Assembly (NCBI RefSeq): GCF_903166585.1
Contig: NZ_CAESCM010000006.1
Coordinates: 62,001-126,000, forward strand
Origin: Pedobacter ghigonis
GTDB lineage: Bacteria; Bacteroidota; Bacteroidia; Sphingobacteriales; Sphingobacteriaceae
Reading direction: 5' to 3'
Length of the DNA stretch: 64,000 nucleotides
Shown here: piece by piece, positions 63,927-64,000 of the stretch
How the letters are laid out: each line of letters begins with the position of its first letter
Numbering within the stretch: position 1 is the stretch's first letter
Translations under genes and position numbers: made by a program
The notes under the pieces: generated by a model
The model's input: only the letters and a program-made list of their open reading frames with translations
Database searches by the model: none
Told to the model about the DNA's origin: nothing

Positions 63927-64000
63927 GGGAAATTAGCTCAGCTGGTTCAGAGCACCTCGTTTACACCGAGGGGGTCGGGGGTTCGAACCCCTCATTTCCC
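63927..64000 (+). tRNA. tRNA-Val (anticodon TAC)
   Basis: A 74-base cloverleaf ends at the last base of the window. Acceptor GGGAAAT/ATTTCCC, anticodon stem CCTCG/CGAGG with loop TTTACAC (TAC at 63962-63964), T-loop TTCGAAC. CCA, if encoded, is beyond the window. Confidence 0.96.

Noticed and set aside
1..64000. CRISPR array, prophage, IS element or replication origin
   Set aside because: No regularly spaced identical repeats, no transposase, integrase or phage structural genes, and no DnaA-box cluster were seen.

Overview
The window looks like a chromosomal segment of a low-GC member of the Bacteroidota, most likely family Sphingobacteriaceae and Pedobacter-like. The signs are several exact TTTG-N19/20-TAnnTTTG promoters, LytS/LytTR-type two-component proteins, an ECF sigma/FecR module with an STN-domain target, tandem FKBP lipoproteins, a FadN-FadA-FadE type beta-oxidation operon, and an IleRS of about 1130 residues. 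This placement is inferred from protein families and promoter style; no ribosomal RNA is present.

Layout. 1-4.6 kb: end of a ribosomally synthesised peptide (RiPP) locus. It has the 3' part of a LanB-type dehydratase, a LytS-like sensor kinase, three short paralogous precursor-like peptide genes (3056-3710) and a LytTR response regulator. The three peptides contain Ser/Thr-rich cores but no cysteine, so ordinary lanthionine rings cannot form within them. Two matching arrays of 21-22 bp spaced GGTTTT/GGGGTTTYGTGTAAAA sites lie in the two regulatory regions. 4.8-9.3 kb: a 124-aa unknown, a solitary HsdR-N nuclease-like protein, htpG, a single-domain response regulator and an N-acetylglucosamine-kinase-like protein. 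9.5-15.1 kb: an RND efflux operon (adaptor, pump, TolC). 15.4-28.3 kb: M61 peptidase, outer-membrane protein, long-chain acyl-CoA ligase overlapping gamma-glutamyltransferase, a GAF protein, a DUF885 hydrolase, an OmpA protein and a secreted unknown. 28.4-34.6 kb: a MarR regulator with a palindromic operator, then fadN-fadA-fadE. 35.0-37.0 kb: three tandem FKBP-type lipoproteins.

37.0-41.8 kb: a light/DNA-repair neighbourhood with CPD photolyase, SNase-like nuclease, TIGR01777 epimerase and cryptochrome-DASH. 42.2-46.3 kb: sucA-sucB behind a 110-bp tandem repeat. 46.4-49.6 kb: small proteins, lspA and a DksA-like protein. 49.6-53.0 kb: ileS with an altered HIGH motif (GIHH), the signature linked to mupirocin hyper-resistance in type-2 IleRS. 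53-57 kb: small membrane proteins, a frameshifted glyoxalase-family gene and two SDR-type genes. 57.2-60.6 kb: ECF sigma, FecR and an STN/surface-repeat protein in place of the usual SusC receptor. 60.6-63.0 kb: a frameshifted MMPL-type RND transporter. 63.1-64.0 kb: recO and tRNA-Val behind a textbook promoter.

Intergenic DNA is rich in hairpin-forming repeats: a CATTGCGAGG family in at least four places, two 32-bp perfect palindromes sharing one core but with different compensated arms, a cluster of GTAGTC hairpins, and phrase-like direct repeats around 56.1-56.3 kb. The most interesting part of the window is the cysteine-free dehydratase-associated peptide locus with its shared regulatory arrays. 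The GIHH IleRS and the sigma/FecR/surface-repeat module come next.
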